Made by a program: the position numbers and the translations under genes | NCBI RefSeq assembly: GCF_003352045.1 | Contig: NZ_CP025815.1 | Span: forward strand, 3,100,001-3,164,000 | Direction of reading: 5' to 3' | DNA length: 64,000 nt | Origin: Sulfitobacter sp. JL08 | GTDB lineage: Bacteria > Pseudomonadota > Alphaproteobacteria > Rhodobacterales > Rhodobacteraceae | Part shown: positions 55,207 to 62,710 of the stretch, piece by piece | Position numbering within the stretch: position 1 is the stretch's first letter | Layout of the letters: each line of letters starts with the position of its first letter | The notes under the pieces: model-generated | The model's input: the letters and a program-made list of their open reading frames with translations, nothing else | Told to the model about the DNA's origin: nothing | The model's database searches: none

Positions 55207-55920
55207 ATGACGGACGGCATGACACCTCAACGCCAAGCTCTTGCCGTGCACCTTCTTACCGCCACCGGTGCTGTTTTCGCGATGTTGGCCATGCTGGCTG
55301 CCGTCGATGAAAAATGGGACCTGATGTTTCTGTGGCTGGTCGTCTCGTTCGCGGTAGATGGCATAGATGGTCCGCTGGCGCGAAAATACCACGTCAAGAA
55401 ATATGCACCCGAATTTGACGGCGTGTTGATGGACCTGATCATCGACTATCTGACCTATGTGTTCATTCCGGCTTTTGCACTGTTCAAATCCGGGCTGATG
55501 GACGGCTGGACCGGCTGGTTCGCGATTATTGTCATCACCTTTGCCAGCGCCATGTATTTCGCAGACACCCGCATGAAAACAAAAGACAATTCCTTTTCGG
55601 GCTTTCCCGGATGCTGGAACATGCTTGTGCTGGTTATCTTTGCGCTGGAACCGAATTTCTGGGTGTCGCTTGCCCTTGTTACCGCGCTCGCCATCGCGAT
55701 GTTCCTGCCGCTGAAATTCGTGCATCCGGTGCGCACGGAACGGTGGCGCACCCTGACCCTGCCGATGGCGCTGGCCTGGACGTTTTTTGCAGGATGGGCC
55801 GCTTGGGTTGATTTCCATCCCGAAAGCTGGGCCCATTGGGGGCTGGTCATCACCAGCGTCTACCTGACATTTGCAGGCATCGCGCAGCAGATCATTCCGG
55901 AAAAAAACGCGGCCGACTGA
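55207..55920 (+). CDS. pcs: Phosphatidylcholine synthase
   Basis: Condenses choline with CDP-diacylglycerol directly to phosphatidylcholine, a pathway typical of alphaproteobacteria that interact with eukaryotes. The 237-residue membrane protein has the CDP-alcohol phosphotransferase motif DGIDGPLARKYHVKKYAPEFD (prefix) with DG-x2-AR-x8-G-x3-D-x3-D and about seven helices (for example GWFAIIVITFASAMYF, NMLVLVIFALEPNFW). ATG 55207 is chosen over the ORF start at 55090. It is convergent with ogt, 3 nt away. Confidence 0.92.
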   Translation: MTDGMTPQRQALAVHLLTATGAVFAMLAMLAAVDEKWDLMFLWLVVSFAVDGIDGPLARKYHVKKYAPEFDGVLMDLIIDYLTYVFIPAFALFKSGLMDGWTGWFAIIVITFASAMYFADTRMKTKDNSFSGFPGCWNMLVLVIFALEPNFWVSLALVTALAIAMFLPLKFVHPVRTERWRTLTLPMALAWTFFAGWAAWVDFHPESWAHWGLVITSVYLTFAGIAQQIIPEKNAAD

Positions 55921-55923
55921 TCG

Positions 55924-56379
55924 TCAGATCAACAATCCTGCCGCCCCTTCGTGCCGCAACAGTGCCACTTTGGTTTCTATACCCCCGGCACCGGAAAATC
56001 CCGTCAATCCTTTGGCGCCCATCACCCGGTGGCACGGGATGATAACCGGGATCGGATTGCCCCCGCAGGCACCGCCCACAGCCTGCGCCGGCGCGCCAAG
56101 CGCCTTGGCAATATCACCGTAGGTTTTGGTATCCCCGAACGGAATGTCTGAAATCGCTGCACAAACCGCTTGCTGAAAATCCGATCCAACCACCTTTAGC
56201 GGCAAATCAAAACGCGTCAGACGACCTTCGGCATAAGCGCGCAGCTGGCTTACTCCTTCGCGTAAAAGTGCGGAGGGTGCGCCGACGCTTTGCGATGTCC
56301 ATTTCAACGCAACAATCGCGCCGTCTTCCTCGACCAGACCAAGCGGGCCGAATTGCGTATCAAGGGTAAGCGTTGCCAT
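55924..56379 (-). CDS. ogt: Methylated-DNA-protein-cysteine methyltransferase
   Basis: A 151-residue O6-alkylguanine-DNA alkyltransferase that takes the alkyl group on its Cys in a one-time repair. The active-site motif PVIIPCHRVMGAKG (Cys near residue 118) and the helix-turn-helix FGDTKTYGDIAKALGAPAQA are conserved; the Arg finger lies between them (VGGACGGNP). ATG 56379 is taken as the start since homology begins there; a GTG at 56469 extends it by 30 residues. Confidence 0.9.
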   Translation of the reverse strand: MATLTLDTQFGPLGLVEEDGAIVALKWTSQSVGAPSALLREGVSQLRAYAEGRLTRFDLPLKVVGSDFQQAVCAAISDIPFGDTKTYGDIAKALGAPAQAVGGACGGNPIPVIIPCHRVMGAKGLTGFSGAGGIETKVALLRHEGAAGLLI

Positions 56380-56643
56380 GGCATATTGTGCGGTGCCTGA
56401 TGGCCGGGCGCAATCCGGAACCTGCGTTTTTGTGCCTTTGCGATCTTCGTTGAAAGACGTCTTTGGCACTGGTATTATGCCTGCGCAGGCGTTCGATGAT
56501 CCGGGCGTTTCCGGTTTGTCGAAAAACCTGCTGCCTCATCCGAAATCATCGCCCTGACAGCCATTGTCAGGCAACCCTGATCTTCCTGAGCAACGACCCG
56601 ATGGGCACAAGCCGTTCGGTGATCCAGCAAAAAGGAAATGACC

Positions 56644-56778
56644 ATGTCCAAAGGTAACAACAAGCGCGGCAACAAAGAGGCCAAGAAACCCAAGGCAGAA
56701 AAGCCCAAGGTTCTGGCAACCGCGAACTCCGGAGCGTCAAAGGCTTCGCCCGTGATCGCAGGTAAATCTGTCAAATAG
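56644..56778 (+). CDS. Small Lys-rich protein (44 residues)
   Basis: A very short, highly basic protein: MSKGNNKRGNKEAKKPK at the start, then a Lys/Pro/Ala-rich segment and a SGASKASPVIAGKSVK tail. AAAGGAAATGACC before the ATG is a good ribosome binding site, and codon use is normal. I know similar Lys-rich small proteins from alphaproteobacteria only as unnamed families. RNA or ribosome association is plausible from the composition alone. It lies between ogt and the Gre-like gene. Confidence 0.65.
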   Translation: MSKGNNKRGNKEAKKPKAEKPKVLATANSGASKASPVIAGKSVK

Positions 56779-56801
56779 GTCCGGAACGATCGCAGGCGGG
56801 C

Positions 56802-57269
56802 CTACATCACATCCTGAAGCGTGAAGGTTTGACCGTTATGGGTGAATGTATCGCCCGCCTGCAGACCCTCCATCGCCTTGTAGATCGGACTGGCGGTGGA
56901 AATACCCATATAGGTGATCCCGTCACAGTCGAACCGTTTGGTTGATGCAACGACAATGAAATGGCGGTTGTTGAACGCCACAACAGCACCCGGACGCACT
57001 ACATCCGTCACGGAAAAGTTGGCGTTTTCAATCGCGTCGATCTTGGCATGGTGGGTGTGCACCGGATGATCGAAAGCTGCGGCCAGATCGGCATTGCCGC
57101 GCGCCAGTGCAATGTCTTCGCGATCGGGATTGTCACGCTCGTCCGTCATCGCCTCGTGCAGGTAATGCTCGTAATGGGCCACGGCGGTTTCCAGCTCTTC
57201 GGCCTCAAGGGCCAGCATGGTATCGCGCAATTTGGTTTTCAGCGCCTGTTTGTCAGTCATGTCGGACAT
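56802..57269 (-). CDS. GreA/GreB-like transcription-factor homologue
   Basis: A 155-residue protein with the Gre layout. An N-terminal acidic helical region (about 5-55; KTKLRDTMLALEAEELETA and HYEHYLHEAMTDERDNPDRED, prefix) could form the coiled-coil finger. The C-terminal part (about 85-155; VRPGAVVAFNNRHFIVVAS then MGISTASPIYKAMEGLQAGD) resembles the FKBP-like domain of GreA. Gre factors restart stalled RNA polymerase. A similar fold with a different partner, such as Rnk, is possible. ATG 57269 has AAGGA 7 nt upstream. Confidence 0.6.
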   Translation of the reverse strand: MSDMTDKQALKTKLRDTMLALEAEELETAVAHYEHYLHEAMTDERDNPDREDIALARGNADLAAAFDHPVHTHHAKIDAIENANFSVTDVVRPGAVVAFNNRHFIVVASTKRFDCDGITYMGISTASPIYKAMEGLQAGDTFTHNGQTFTLQDVM

Positions 57270-57306
57270 GGGGCATTCCTTCGATTATCTGGCGATTATC
57301 CGGATC

Positions 57307-57363
57307 GCGTCAGACCAGCCTGACGCCGCCTTTCGGAAAATGCAATATACATTCCGAAAGGCG
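57307..57363 (-). terminator. Tandem hairpins downstream of ileS
   Basis: Two perfect stems follow each other: GCGTCAG/CTGACGC (57307-57326, 6-nt loop) and CGCCTTTCGGAA/TTCCGAAAGGCG (57327-57338 and 57352-57363, 12 bp, 13-nt loop). They fill the gap between the ileS stop (57373) and the Gre-like gene. No U-tract follows, so they may stabilise the ileS 3' end or be a REP-like repeat. Confidence 0.5.
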
Positions 57364-57372
57364 CATCAGTGA

Positions 57373-60276
57373 TCAGGCAAGCGCGCTGTCGCACCGTTTG
57401 CATACACCCGGATGTGTGTGACTGCCGACATCCGGCAGAATTTTCCAGCAGCGCTGGCATTTTTCGCCGGTCGCTTTTTCAAAAACGACCCCCACACCCG
57501 GCACTTCGGGCAGGTGGAACGCTTCGGCAGGGGCAGGATCGGCGGTAAGCGAAATGGCAGACGTGATACACAGATCATCAAAGGCCACCGATTTCAGCGC
57601 CGCCAGCATGGTGGCATCTTCGATATGGACCACCGGTGCCGCCTCAAGCGAGGCGCCGATCACCTTGTCGCTGCGCTGGATTTCCAGCGCGGCGGTCACC
57701 GCACGGCGCGCGGCGCGTACCTTGGCCCATTTTGCGGCCAGATCGGGGTTTGCCCAGGCGGCAGGTGTTTGCGGCATATCGATCAGGTGCACCGAACTGT
57801 CATCGCCGGGGAACCGCTCCAGCCAGACCTCTTCCATGGTGAACACCAGAACCGGCGCAAGCCATGTTGTCAGTCGGTGGAACAGGATATCCAGAACCGT
57901 GCGCGCGGCGCGGCGGCGATCGGTGTCGCCGTCGCAATACAGAACATCCTTGCGGATATCGAAATAGAACGCCGAGAGATCGACTGTCGCAAAGGTAAAC
58001 ACCGCCTGAAACACGCCCTGAAAATCGAAAGCGGCGTATCCGTCGCGCACAACCTTGTCCAATTCGGCCACGCGGTGCAGCACCCAGCGTTCCAGTTCGG
58101 GCATGTCGGCAGGATCAACACGATCCGCTTCGTCGAACTGATCCAGCGCGCCCAGCATAAAGCGCATGGTGTTGCGCAACCGGCGGTAACTGTCGGCCAC
58201 ACCTTTCAGGATTTCCGGCCCGATCCGCTGATCCGCGGTATAATCGGTCTGCGCCACCCACAGACGCAGAATATCCGCGCCATATTGTTTGACGATGGTT
58301 TCGGGCACGATGGTGTTGCCCAGCGACTTGGACATTTTCATGCCCTTTTCGTCCAGCGTGAACCCATGCGTCACCACATTGCGATAAGGCGCGTGCCCGG
58401 TGGTGCCGACCGATTGCAACAGCGACGAATGGAACCAGCCGCGATGCTGGTCGGTGCCTTCCATGTAGACATCGGCGATGCCGTCCTTGGTGCCATCGAC
58501 ACGGTCGCGCAGGGTAAAGGCATGGGTTGATCCGGAATCAAACCACACGTCCAGAATATCGGTGACCTGGGTATATTCCTCGGGGTTCACGATACCGTTC
58601 AGGAACCGTTCCTTGGCACCGTCTTCGTACCAGGCATCCGCGCCTTCGGTTTCAAACGCTTCGATGATACGCATGTTCACTGCAGGATTGCGCAACAGGA
58701 AATCATCATCGGTGGGCAGCGCGCCGACCTTGGTAAAGCAGGTCAGCGGCACACCCCATGCGCGCTGGCGTGACAACACCCAGTCAGGGCGCGATTCGAT
58801 CATGGAATACAACCGGTTGCGGCCCGATTTCGGGGTCCATTTGACGTTGTCGATTTCGGTCAGCGCACGTTCCCGGATGGTTTTGCCGAACGTGTCCTGC
58901 CCATCACCCACAGGTTTGTCGATGGCGGCGAACCATTGCGGTGTGTTGCGGTAGATCACCGGCGCCTTGGATCGCCACGAATGGGGATAGCTGTGCTTGA
59001 TCTTGCCGCGCGCGAACAACCCGCCCACTTCGGCCAGCTTGTTGATCACGGCGGTGTTTGCATCGCCTTCCTTGCCGTTCGGCTTCAGGATGGCCTTGCC
59101 GCCGAAAAACGGCAGGTCAGACCGGAATGTGCCGTCTTCGGTGACGTTGTAGGTGATCACCTGCCCCAGCATGCCCAGATCGCGGTAAAGCTCGTATTCC
59201 TCAAGCCCGTGGGACGGGGCGCAATGCACAAAACCTGTGCCTTCGTCATCGGTGACGAAATCGGCGGCGCGGAAATCGCGGGGGTCATCCCATTCGCCCT
59301 TGCCATCTTCGGCGCCGGCAAGGGGGTGGCGCAAGGATGTGCCGGAAAGATCGCCCGCATCGCCAACGCGCTTGAAAGCTTCAACGCGCGCCTTGCCCAA
59401 GACATCTTCGGCCAGCTTGTCGGCCAGCAGAAACCTTTCACCGGTCTTGACCCAGTTGTCTTCGGGCGCATCTGTCACTTCGTAGATGCCGTATGAAATA
59501 TCGTTTGAGAATACGACGGCTTTGTTGGATGGCATTGTCCACGGCGTTGTGGTCCAGATCACCACTTGCGCGCCCTCAAGTGCAGGATTGTCCGTCTTGT
59601 GCACGGCAAACTTTACCCAGATCGTAAAGCTTTCCTTGTCGTGATATTCCACCTCGGCCTCGGCCAGTGCGGTTTTTTCCACCGGTGACCACATCACCGG
59701 CTTTGATCCCTGATAGAGCGTGCCGTTCATCAGGAATTTCATGAATTCCTCGGCGATCACGCGTTCGGCGTGGAAATCCATCGTCAGATACGGATCGGCC
59801 CAGTTGCCGGTGACGCCCAGACGCTTGAATTCCTCGCGCTGGATATCGACCCAACCGGCGGCGAATTTGCGGCATTCGGCGCGGAAATCGTTGATCGGCA
59901 CCTCGTCCTTGTTCTTGCCCTTTTGGCGGTACTGTTCTTCGATCTTCCATTCGATCGGCAGGCCGTGACAATCCCAACCGGGGATGTAACGCGCATCAAA
60001 GCCCATCATCTGGTGGCTGCGCACGATCATGTCCTTGATCGTCTTGTTCAGGGCGTGGCCGATATGCAGATGCCCGTTGGCATAGGGGGGGCCATCGTGC
60101 AGCGTAAAGGGCGTACGCCCCTGTTTTTCGCGCAAGCGGTCATAGACACCGATTTTTTCCCAGCGCTCCAACCAGCCGGGTTCGCGGTTGGGCAGGCCCG
60201 CGCGCATCGGAAAATCGGTTTTGGGCAGGTTCAGCGTTGATTTGTAATCGGGTGTCTGGGGCGTGTCGGCGCACAT
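57373..60276 (-). CDS. ileS: Isoleucyl-tRNA synthetase
   Basis: A class Ia synthetase of 967 residues that charges tRNA-Ile. HIGH motif is in PPYANGHLHIGHALNK (near 70), the CP1 editing domain lies in the first half with TTTPWTMPSNKAVVFS, and KMSKS is in GMKMSKSLGN (near 625). The C-terminal zinc site has paired Cys (CQRCWKIL ... CKRC). The start follows AAGGA by about 11 nt. A 16-codon Ile-rich ORF with attenuator-like pairings precedes it, suggesting control by charged tRNA-Ile. Confidence 0.97.
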   Translation of the reverse strand: MCADTPQTPDYKSTLNLPKTDFPMRAGLPNREPGWLERWEKIGVYDRLREKQGRTPFTLHDGPPYANGHLHIGHALNKTIKDMIVRSHQMMGFDARYIPGWDCHGLPIEWKIEEQYRQKGKNKDEVPINDFRAECRKFAAGWVDIQREEFKRLGVTGNWADPYLTMDFHAERVIAEEFMKFLMNGTLYQGSKPVMWSPVEKTALAEAEVEYHDKESFTIWVKFAVHKTDNPALEGAQVVIWTTTPWTMPSNKAVVFSNDISYGIYEVTDAPEDNWVKTGERFLLADKLAEDVLGKARVEAFKRVGDAGDLSGTSLRHPLAGAEDGKGEWDDPRDFRAADFVTDDEGTGFVHCAPSHGLEEYELYRDLGMLGQVITYNVTEDGTFRSDLPFFGGKAILKPNGKEGDANTAVINKLAEVGGLFARGKIKHSYPHSWRSKAPVIYRNTPQWFAAIDKPVGDGQDTFGKTIRERALTEIDNVKWTPKSGRNRLYSMIESRPDWVLSRQRAWGVPLTCFTKVGALPTDDDFLLRNPAVNMRIIEAFETEGADAWYEDGAKERFLNGIVNPEEYTQVTDILDVWFDSGSTHAFTLRDRVDGTKDGIADVYMEGTDQHRGWFHSSLLQSVGTTGHAPYRNVVTHGFTLDEKGMKMSKSLGNTIVPETIVKQYGADILRLWVAQTDYTADQRIGPEILKGVADSYRRLRNTMRFMLGALDQFDEADRVDPADMPELERWVLHRVAELDKVVRDGYAAFDFQGVFQAVFTFATVDLSAFYFDIRKDVLYCDGDTDRRRAARTVLDILFHRLTTWLAPVLVFTMEEVWLERFPGDDSSVHLIDMPQTPAAWANPDLAAKWAKVRAARRAVTAALEIQRSDKVIGASLEAAPVVHIEDATMLAALKSVAFDDLCITSAISLTADPAPAEAFHLPEVPGVGVVFEKATGEKCQRCWKILPDVGSHTHPGVCKRCDSALA

Positions 60277-60344
60277 GGCGGGCGTCCTTGGATAGAAGTG
60301 TCTGATGTGTGAAAGGGGCGGTGCGAAGGATCAAACACCTGTGT

Positions 60345-60374
60345 CCCGGCCGTTTGGAAAGATCAAACGCCGGG
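60345..60374 (-). promoter_or_regulatory. Candidate attenuator hairpin upstream of ileS
   Basis: In the transcript CCCGGCGTTTG pairs with CAAACGGCCGGG (11 bp, one bulged G, 7-nt loop). The 5' arm begins within the leader peptide 4 nt after its last Ile codon, so a ribosome stalled there would block it. A second GTTTGATC (60329-60336) downstream repeats the 5' arm and competes for CAAAC; GGTG/CACC beyond could form a third stem. No clear U-tract is present. Confidence 0.55.
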
Positions 60375-60413
60375 GGATATAATTCGAATAATGATCGCGG
60401 TCGGGCGGGTCAT
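60363..60413 (-). CDS. Ile-rich leader peptide of ileS (16 residues)
   Basis: The ORF encodes MTRPTAIIIRIISPGV. Its Ile codons run ATC ATT ATT CGA ATT ATA, including ATT and ATA that are uncommon in a GC-rich genome. A -10-like TATAAC (60420-60425) lies 6 nt before the ATG, so the mRNA probably begins at or next to the ATG: a leaderless leader peptide. The competing hairpins that follow fit attenuation by stalled ribosomes when Ile-tRNA is short. Its AUA codon needs lysidine-modified tRNA, made by TilS. No leader of this kind for ileS is known to me. Confidence 0.6.
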   Translation of the reverse strand: MTRPTAIIIRIISPGV

Positions 60414-60469
60414 GGGCGCGTTATAGGCCCGCGCATCCGCCGCGTCCAGAGGCCCGCAATGCCGCACCG

Positions 60470-61180
60470 TCAGACGTGAAACAACGACCCGACAAAATAG
60501 GCGATGCCCGCCGCCAACCCGCCAATCAGAAAGGTTTCGATACCCGATCGCCACCACGGTTCAAGCGACCATTTGCTTTTGAGCGCGCCAATCGCAAAGA
60601 ACACCGCCAGCGTCATGCCCGAGGATACAACAAAGGCGTTCTGCACGCCGAACAGAAACGGCAGCAGCGGGATCATGCCCGCCACCAGAAAGGCACCGAA
60701 CGTGGCCAGCGCTCCGCGCATCGGATGCGGCATGGTGTTGGACAGGCCGTATTCGCCCTCGAGCATCAGTTCGATCCAGTTGTCATGATGGCGGGCAATT
60801 TCATCGGTGGCCTGTTCCAGCACATCGCCACTTAAACCCTTAAGGGACAGGATATGGCGCAGCTCGCGTCTTTCGCCTTCGGGATTGGTGGCAATGTGGC
60901 GTTCTTCCACCGCCCGCAGGCGCAGCATGTTGTCTTTTTCGGCCTTGGTGCCCGAATAGTTGCCCGCCGCCATGGAAAAGCCGTCGGCCAGAACATTGGC
61001 CAGCCCCAATGCGACAATCACAAAAGGCGAAAGCCCTGCCCCCGCAACACCAGCAACGATCGCAAAGGTCGTGACCGCGCCGTCAATCGCGCCATAAACC
61101 GTATCGCGCAACACACCGTGGCCGGTGGCGCTTTCGATGCGGGCTTCAATCTCGTGCTGGCTATGTCCGTGATCCGGCAT
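60470..61180 (-). CDS. VIT1/CCC1-family metal transporter
   Basis: A 236-residue membrane protein of the vacuolar iron/manganese transporter family. The N-terminus has GVLRDTVYGAIDGAVTTFAI and GLANVLADGFSMAAGNYSGT, the family signatures, and a cytosolic helical domain with Glu-rich metal-binding helices (about 80-150); three more helices complete the fold. It probably moves Fe2+ or Mn2+ out of the cytoplasm. Its metal is not predictable. It is followed by the ileS leader region. Confidence 0.85.
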   Translation of the reverse strand: MPDHGHSQHEIEARIESATGHGVLRDTVYGAIDGAVTTFAIVAGVAGAGLSPFVIVALGLANVLADGFSMAAGNYSGTKAEKDNMLRLRAVEERHIATNPEGERRELRHILSLKGLSGDVLEQATDEIARHHDNWIELMLEGEYGLSNTMPHPMRGALATFGAFLVAGMIPLLPFLFGVQNAFVVSSGMTLAVFFAIGALKSKWSLEPWWRSGIETFLIGGLAAGIAYFVGSLFHV

Positions 61181-61248
61181 ATCTGGTCCCCTGTTTGGCT
61201 AACAGGGGTGTTTATGACCAGTTTGCCAACCGCGCGCTCTGCGCCAGA

Positions 61249-62262
61249 TCAAACCGGGGCGTCAGGGGCCTTGGCAGAGCCGAACAGCCCGGTCAGGCTG
61301 CGTTTCACAATGCCGCGCACAGACGGGCGCTTGGCGCGGGTAAAGGGCAGCGGGCGGCAAACCTCAATCGCGGCCACACCAACACGGACCGTCAACGCCC
61401 CGTTCACCAATCCTTCGCCAAAGCGGCGCGACAGCTTGCCAAGGATTGACCCGCCCAGAAACGGTTCCAGCATGTCATCGCCCACGGCCACGGCCCCCGT
61501 GGCCACCAGATGCGACAGCACCGCACGAGTCAGCCGCCAGCTTCCCAAGGTGCCGGACCGCCCGCCATAGACTTCGGCGATGCGGCGGATCATGCGCAGA
61601 TTGGCCGTCAGAGCCGCAACCACATCCGCCAGCGCAATCGGCACCAGCGCCGTCACGGTGGCGACCTGTCGCGCCGCAGCCTCAACCTCGCGGCTGGCGG
61701 CAATGTCCAGCGGTGCCAGAACCTCGGCTTCGGCCAGCCCGATCAGGCTTTCTGCATCGAACTGGTCGCCCTGCCGTTCCGCCAATCGATCACGGCCCCA
61801 ACTTGTATCATCGCGATGCCGGTAAAGCGCGTTCAGTTTGCCAACCACATCGCGTGCCGCCGCCAGATCGTTCCCGGCAAGCGCCTGGGTTGCGCCGTGG
61901 CGCAGGCTGTCGATACGCGCCAGCCGCGAAAACGCCGCCGCCTCGCGCAGGGCAATGGCCAGCAGCACCAGAACAAAGGCGCCGATCAGCCCGGTCATGG
62001 CCCAGCCAAGCAGCGGATTGCTGGCCACCAGCGCCGTTACAAAGTTCCATGCGGCCAGCGACACCATCGCGCTGACCAGCGCGGCCAACAGTCCCCAGAA
62101 CCAGCGCGCCAAACGCGATGGTTTGCGCGTCGCCAGCCGTGCCGCAGCCTGCATCGCGCGCCCGTCCGGGGTTGGCACCCCCAGATCAGGCACTGGCGGT
62201 GCATCCGCAACATCCGTTACCGGTTTGTCATCAAGTTCGATCAAGACCGGACCCTGTGCCAT
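61249..62262 (-). CDS. TIGR01620/DUF697 membrane protein (YcjF-like)
   Basis: A 337-residue protein with two membrane helices near 70-110 (WFWGLLAALVSAMVSLAAW, LLGWAMTGLIGAFVLVLLAI) and a C-terminal DUF697-like region (TALVPIALADVVAALTANLRMI, then GRSGTLGSWRLTRAVLSHLV). E. coli YcjF is made with YcjX in the phage-shock regulon; here the YcjX-like gene is two genes upstream. ATG 62262 is preferred over a longer start. The GNAT gene stop overlaps its upstream end closely. Confidence 0.75.
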   Translation of the reverse strand: MAQGPVLIELDDKPVTDVADAPPVPDLGVPTPDGRAMQAAARLATRKPSRLARWFWGLLAALVSAMVSLAAWNFVTALVASNPLLGWAMTGLIGAFVLVLLAIALREAAAFSRLARIDSLRHGATQALAGNDLAAARDVVGKLNALYRHRDDTSWGRDRLAERQGDQFDAESLIGLAEAEVLAPLDIAASREVEAAARQVATVTALVPIALADVVAALTANLRMIRRIAEVYGGRSGTLGSWRLTRAVLSHLVATGAVAVGDDMLEPFLGGSILGKLSRRFGEGLVNGALTVRVGVAAIEVCRPLPFTRAKRPSVRGIVKRSLTGLFGSAKAPDAPV

Positions 62263-62263
62263 G

Positions 62264-62710
62264 TCAGCCTGCCTCTCTTTGCCATTCAAACCGGATGTCG
62301 GGCAGCCCCGCATCGTTCCCGGACCCGTCCGTGCGCTGCGTTTCGCAAAACCCCAGCGCGCGGTAAAACGCCTGCGCGTTCATGTTGGCCTGATAGACCC
62401 ACAACCGCAACGCAGGTTCAACCGCCTGTGCGGCCTGAACAAACGCACGCCCCAAGCCCTGTCGCTGCACCGACGGATCAAGGTACAACCCGTGAATGTC
62501 GGCCCCGTTGCGCGACAGGAAACCGGCAATGGCCCCGTTGCGACGTGCGACCTGAACCCAGCCCGCATCAATCATGTCTGCCGCAAAGCGGATTTCCTGC
62601 GCACGGCTGTGCACGCGGGGAAGCCACGGCGCATCATCCGTCGCCCGTGACAGGATCGCGCCAACAGCACCTGCATCCAGCGGCCGCGCCGCATCCAGAG
62701 ACACCGTCAC
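62264..62710 (-). CDS. GNAT-family N-acetyltransferase
   Basis: A 148-residue acetyltransferase. Motif A for acetyl-CoA binding is YLDPSVQRQGLGRAFVQAA and the C-terminal strand has FYRALGFCETQRTDGSG, typical of GNAT enzymes. GTG 62710 overlaps the YcjX-like stop, and the gene ends 1 nt before the YcjF-like start, so it is embedded in that unit. The substrate is unknown. Confidence 0.82.
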   Translation of the reverse strand: MTVSLDAARPLDAGAVGAILSRATDDAPWLPRVHSRAQEIRFAADMIDAGWVQVARRNGAIAGFLSRNGADIHGLYLDPSVQRQGLGRAFVQAAQAVEPALRLWVYQANMNAQAFYRALGFCETQRTDGSGNDAGLPDIRFEWQREAG

